24,265 nt of DNA from a virus. Under the pieces are notes generated by a model. That model was not told the origin of the DNA. It did not search any database and saw only the letters and a program-made list of their open reading frames with translations. The DNA lies in IMG/VR virus record IMGVR_UViG_3300027909_000064, positions 1-24,265 of that record; one strand, written 5' to 3'. Both the position numbers and the translations under genes were made by a program. Positions 22,224 to 24,265 of this stretch are shown here, in pieces (the first letter of the stretch is position 1; each line of letters opens with the position of its first letter).

Positions 22224-22252
22224 TTTATTGCATAAACAAGACAGTGTGTCAA
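22224..22252 (-). promoter_or_regulatory. Promoter for packaging/structural operon with embedded operator-like repeat
   Basis: On the minus strand a perfect TTGACA (22247-22252), a 17-base spacer and AATAAA (22224-22229, four of six -10 bases) lie before the HTH gene. The predicted start is at or near its ATG (22218). The spacer contains GACA-CAC-TGTC (22240-22250), a small inverted repeat that overlaps the end of the -35 box and is a plausible operator for the HTH protein. Confidence 0.5.
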
Positions 22253-22400
22253 ATAGGCACGCATTGAATTAGCTGGATAGGGCTAAATGTGTCGGAATGG
22301 CTTGCGGCTAGGGTAGGGAATTGATAGACTGCCGCCACAGTTAGGCAACATCTTCTAGCAGATAGAGGCATCTAACGGTTTCATTTGAACCTTCGGTTGG

Positions 22401-22435
22401 CCCGCCAGTCCTCGACAGATTGGCGGGTTTTTGTT
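22401..22435 (+). terminator. Intrinsic terminator on plus strand
   Basis: CCCGCCA (22401-22407) pairs perfectly with TGGCGGG (22421-22427) across 13 bases, which can form an inner GTC/GAC pair, and is followed by TTTTTGTTT (22428-22436). The T tract is on the plus side only, so it ends plus-strand transcripts although no plus-strand gene is recognised nearby. The rest of this 278-base gap (22219-22496) holds the minus-strand promoter and no convincing gene. Confidence 0.6.
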
Positions 22436-22496
22436 TGCCTGATGGCTTATGATAGCGGCGGGGAAAGACGAGTCTATACGTGCCGGGCCGTGGCGG

Positions 22497-22712
22497 CTAT
22501 TCTTGTTCTTGTATTTTGTTGACTACTATATAAACCTGAAACAGCCCCTCTCCGATTTCCTTTTCGAGATTCAATTCGTCTTCAAAGTTCCAGTCGCCAT
22601 TATCTTTCATTTTAAACATCACAAGAGGCTTGCCATCGTGATAGATGGCGGTGCTTCCTGTTTTTCTATTTAGAATCTTTCCTTCGTACTTAAAAACCGT
22701 CTCTAGTATCAT
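22497..22712 (-). CDS. Small Lys/Glu-rich protein of unknown function
   Basis: 71 residues from ATG 22710-22712, chosen because AGGTGA lies just before it. A start 12 codons upstream (22748) is in frame but lacks such a signal. The protein is beta-rich at the N-terminus (ILETVFKYEGKIL, STAIYHDGKPLVMFKMKDNG) and acidic and helical at the end (FEDELNLEKEIGEG). The codons are richer in A/T than those of its neighbours, which might mean separate origin. Its downstream neighbour is the promoter and terminator region, with no terminator for this gene seen. The function is unknown. Confidence 0.6.
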   Translation of the reverse strand: MILETVFKYEGKILNRKTGSTAIYHDGKPLVMFKMKDNGDWNFEDELNLEKEIGEGLFQVYIVVNKIQEQE

Positions 22713-22951
22713 TCTTTCACCTACCTGTTTGCCGCGCGGGGAACTCATATTGGATACCCATAGGGCGTCTGATAATAGTTATTACGTAAACAGCAGGGAA
22801 TTTTCATTCGCTTTTAAAGGGTTTACGCTTGCGGAGGACAATTAAAGTCAGCGGCCAGACATTGATTTCATAAGCGCCAGACAGAGTCAGTATTCGCGGT
22901 CGCCTTAGATTCATTTGCCAAAATGGCGTCGCAAGTATCTTCGTATGCCCA

Positions 22952-23353
22952 TCACTTCTCCCCCTTGTACTCATCCACAAACTTCTTCGCGTCCAGTATC
23001 ACAGGCGTCGGCAACACCGGCGTCGGTTCAGCTTCCCGTGTAACCTCGTATTCGTCAGTGTCCAGCCATTCCCCGTCCTCGTTGCCGTCTTTGACCTTTA
23101 TCGCCCCGGAGGGCTTTTGCTCGACAACTGTGCGCCAGCGTTGAAAGTGGCGGTCGTAGACTTGCCGCCCAATTAAGCCGGGTTTGCACTCGGCGTCCGG
23201 CGTCGTTTCGGCGGGCGTGTGAACACTGCAATATGTGCCATCGGCAACAAAACATGGGTATTCAGTTGATTCGAGTTTGTAAGCGTGGCCATTTTCACAC
23301 CACGCAATCAAGCCGTTGCTATCTAGTTCAAGCTGGCACTCTGGACACTTCAT
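22952..23353 (-). CDS. Cys-rich zinc-ribbon-like protein
   Basis: 133 residues. The first 45 residues contain a CPEC pair (C3/C6), WCENGH (C19 and H23), and then PCFVADGTYCSVH with two more Cys and a His, giving enough ligands for one or two zinc sites. The middle (GLIGRQVYDRHFQRWRTVVEQKPSGAI) and the acidic, Pro-rich C-terminal end (EAEPTPVLPTPVI) look non-enzymatic. It overlaps the upstream coiled-coil gene as ATGA, with GAGGTGAAGGA as ribosome binding site. Zinc-ribbon proteins of this kind in phages usually bind nucleic acids or proteins, but no specific role can be given. Confidence 0.65.
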   Translation of the reverse strand: MKCPECQLELDSNGLIAWCENGHAYKLESTEYPCFVADGTYCSVHTPAETTPDAECKPGLIGRQVYDRHFQRWRTVVEQKPSGAIKVKDGNEDGEWLDTDEYEVTREAEPTPVLPTPVILDAKKFVDEYKGEK

Positions 23354-24078
23354 TCCTTCACCTCACTTTCGGCGGGCGTGGGCGCGAGGGCGGCTTGCGC
23401 CATTTGCCGTACATCTGTCGCCACCAGCGATGCGCATGACTCTGTGCGCTTTATTATTTGCGCCAGCGCCTTCCGCATCGCCTCTGCCCGCGCTTCGGCT
23501 GCGATAAAACGCTCTAGCATTGCGTCGGTTTCGCGCTCGGCTTGTTCCGCGCGTTTGAGTGAAGACTCACGCCCCCATTGCTCCTCGGCCAACTGCGCTT
23601 TGACGGCTTCGAGTTGTCGCAGTCTCTCGGCGCGCGTGTCTCTTAAATACTTGTCTGACTCTTTCCATTCCCTGAGAATGTCTTTTTTCTCGCGCTCCAG
23701 AACGGCCAACCGCGCTTGTAGCACTTCGACTTTGTTGCCTAGCTCGACCGCGCCGTCATACCAACGCCGATGCTGTTCGGATTCTTTAGCCAACTGCGCC
23801 TTCAGTTCAATACCTTCGTCAACAGCGGCTAGCCAGCGCTTAGTCTCGTTGGCCAACTGCGCCTCAAGTGTTTTCACTTTTCTCTCGGCGGTCGAACCCC
23901 TGATGCATAGCCTGTCAAATTCGTGCTGCGTCATGTAGACCATTTCCGTGTTGAGTTTTGCGTGAGCCTCGGTTAACTGCGCCTCAAGTTCGCGGATACG
24001 CGCCTCTGCATTCTCAAGCGACTTGCCAACCTCGAACGCTACGGCCTGGTAGCCATCGTCAAGTTTCTGTTTAGTCAT
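23350..24078 (-). CDS. Long coiled-coil protein
   Basis: 242 residues, mostly heptad-type helix. The unit (L/V)xAQLAxE recurs: LEAQLTEAH, LEAQLANET, LKAQLAKES, LQARLAVLE, VKAQLAEEQ. The DNA carries matching near-repeats of AACTGCGCC on the plus strand (about 23591, 23791, 23854 and 23974). The C-terminus (AEAMRKALAQIIKR, then DVRQMAQAALAPTPAESE) is a style common at the end of phage coiled-coil accessory proteins. GGAGG precedes the ATG, which overlaps the stop of the next upstream gene as ATGA. The function is unknown; a scaffold or a host-interaction protein is possible. Confidence 0.7.
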   Translation of the reverse strand: MTKQKLDDGYQAVAFEVGKSLENAEARIRELEAQLTEAHAKLNTEMVYMTQHEFDRLCIRGSTAERKVKTLEAQLANETKRWLAAVDEGIELKAQLAKESEQHRRWYDGAVELGNKVEVLQARLAVLEREKKDILREWKESDKYLRDTRAERLRQLEAVKAQLAEEQWGRESSLKRAEQAERETDAMLERFIAAEARAEAMRKALAQIIKRTESCASLVATDVRQMAQAALAPTPAESEVKE

Positions 24079-24265
24079 TCAACCTCCATTGCCAATATCT
24101 TGTCCACGGACGCGACGATAGCGTCCAGCATTTGCTTAGTTTTCTCGCCAACGTCCCGAATTTCGGCGGCGATACTCGGCTCAACTTGTTCGGCTAATGT
24201 TTGACACTTGGCCATAATTTCGCGGCAGACATTCGGGGCATCGTAAATCGTTAAGCCTTCGTTGG
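24075..24265 (-). CDS. Partial CDS running off the right edge
   Basis: An open frame enters from the right edge and runs 62 codons to a TGA (24075-24077) that overlaps the ATG of the coiled-coil gene as ATGA. The visible part reads NEGLTIYDAPNVCREIMAKC, then a helical, acidic stretch ending VDKILAMEVE. The lack of stops over 62 codons, the overlap that repeats the operon's joining pattern, and GGAGG near its end for the next gene support it as coding. The N-terminus lies outside the window. No motif is recognised, and the C-terminal part looks like a helical regulator or structural peptide. Confidence 0.6.
   Translation of the reverse strand, partial: NEGLTIYDAPNVCREIMAKCQTLAEQVEPSIAAEIRDVGEKTKQMLDAIVASVDKILAMEVE

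Noticed and set aside
22249-22371. 40-residue minus-strand frame in the intergenic region
   Set aside because: No ribosome binding site, no coupling to neighbours, and its end overlaps the promoter of the HTH gene.
22332-22407. tRNA gene ending in CCA on the plus strand
   Set aside because: Acceptor, anticodon and T arms could not be paired together and the conserved T-loop bases are missing; the CCA is part of the terminator stem.
22786-22826. Inverted repeat GTAAAC/GTTTAC
   Set aside because: Arms of six bases with a 29-base spacer in AT-rich sequence; expected by chance and not followed by a T tract.
1-24265. CRISPR array, insertion sequence, integrase or attachment site
   Set aside because: No regularly spaced direct repeats, transposase or integrase motifs, or paired terminal repeats were seen on either strand.

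Overview
The window is a tightly packed block of genes from a tailed double-stranded DNA phage or prophage. All confident genes lie on the minus strand and read from right to left. The gene content points to a short-tailed (podovirus-like) Caudoviricetes virus: a large terminase, a P22-type portal, a scaffold, an HK97-fold capsid protein, a short-tail adaptor, a beta-propeller-like tail hub and three large Ala/Gln-rich probable ejection proteins, with no tape measure, tail tube or sheath gene seen. The host is probably Gram-negative, because one phage gene encodes a signal-peptide protein that ends like an outer-membrane beta-barrel. Its style recalls barrel proteins of Acidobacteriota, but that host guess is weak. 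By eye the DNA is in the mid-50s % GC.

Layout in transcription order. (1) 24265-22497: small pre-packaging genes (a partial gene at the edge, a coiled-coil protein, a Cys-rich zinc-ribbon-like protein and a small Lys/Glu-rich protein). (2) 22496-22219: an intergenic control region with a sigma70-like minus-strand promoter and a plus-strand terminator. (3) 22218-17494: a Cro/CI-type HTH protein, an unknown protein, a candidate small terminase, the large terminase and the portal. (4) 17474-16263: a non-canonical insert of a small acidic protein, a signal-peptide outer-membrane barrel and an FmdB-like zinc ribbon. (5) 16191-13705: scaffold, major capsid protein and a decoration-like protein, with their own candidate promoter. 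(6) 13704-12120: a glycosyltransferase-FkbM methyltransferase fusion whose 3' end overlaps a small basic gene. (7) 12110-7383: a Cys/His protein, tail adaptor, free-standing endonuclease VII-like gene, tail hub and two fibre-like proteins. (8) 7380-6180: an exported protein, a holin-like membrane protein and a fibre-type beta-sandwich protein. (9) 6170-1224: three probable ejection proteins, the last 1003 residues long. (10) 1224-79: four small accessory genes.

Most genes are joined by ATGA or TAATG overlaps or by gaps under 15 bp, usually with clear GGAG-type ribosome binding sites, so this is one long late operon with a few internal promoters. The parts that the virion-assembly plan does not explain are the envelope-directed or surface-modifying genes: the barrel, the exported protein, and the sugar and methyl transferase fusion. 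They are the best candidates for something new. No endolysin, integrase, polymerase, tRNA or CRISPR array was recognised here.
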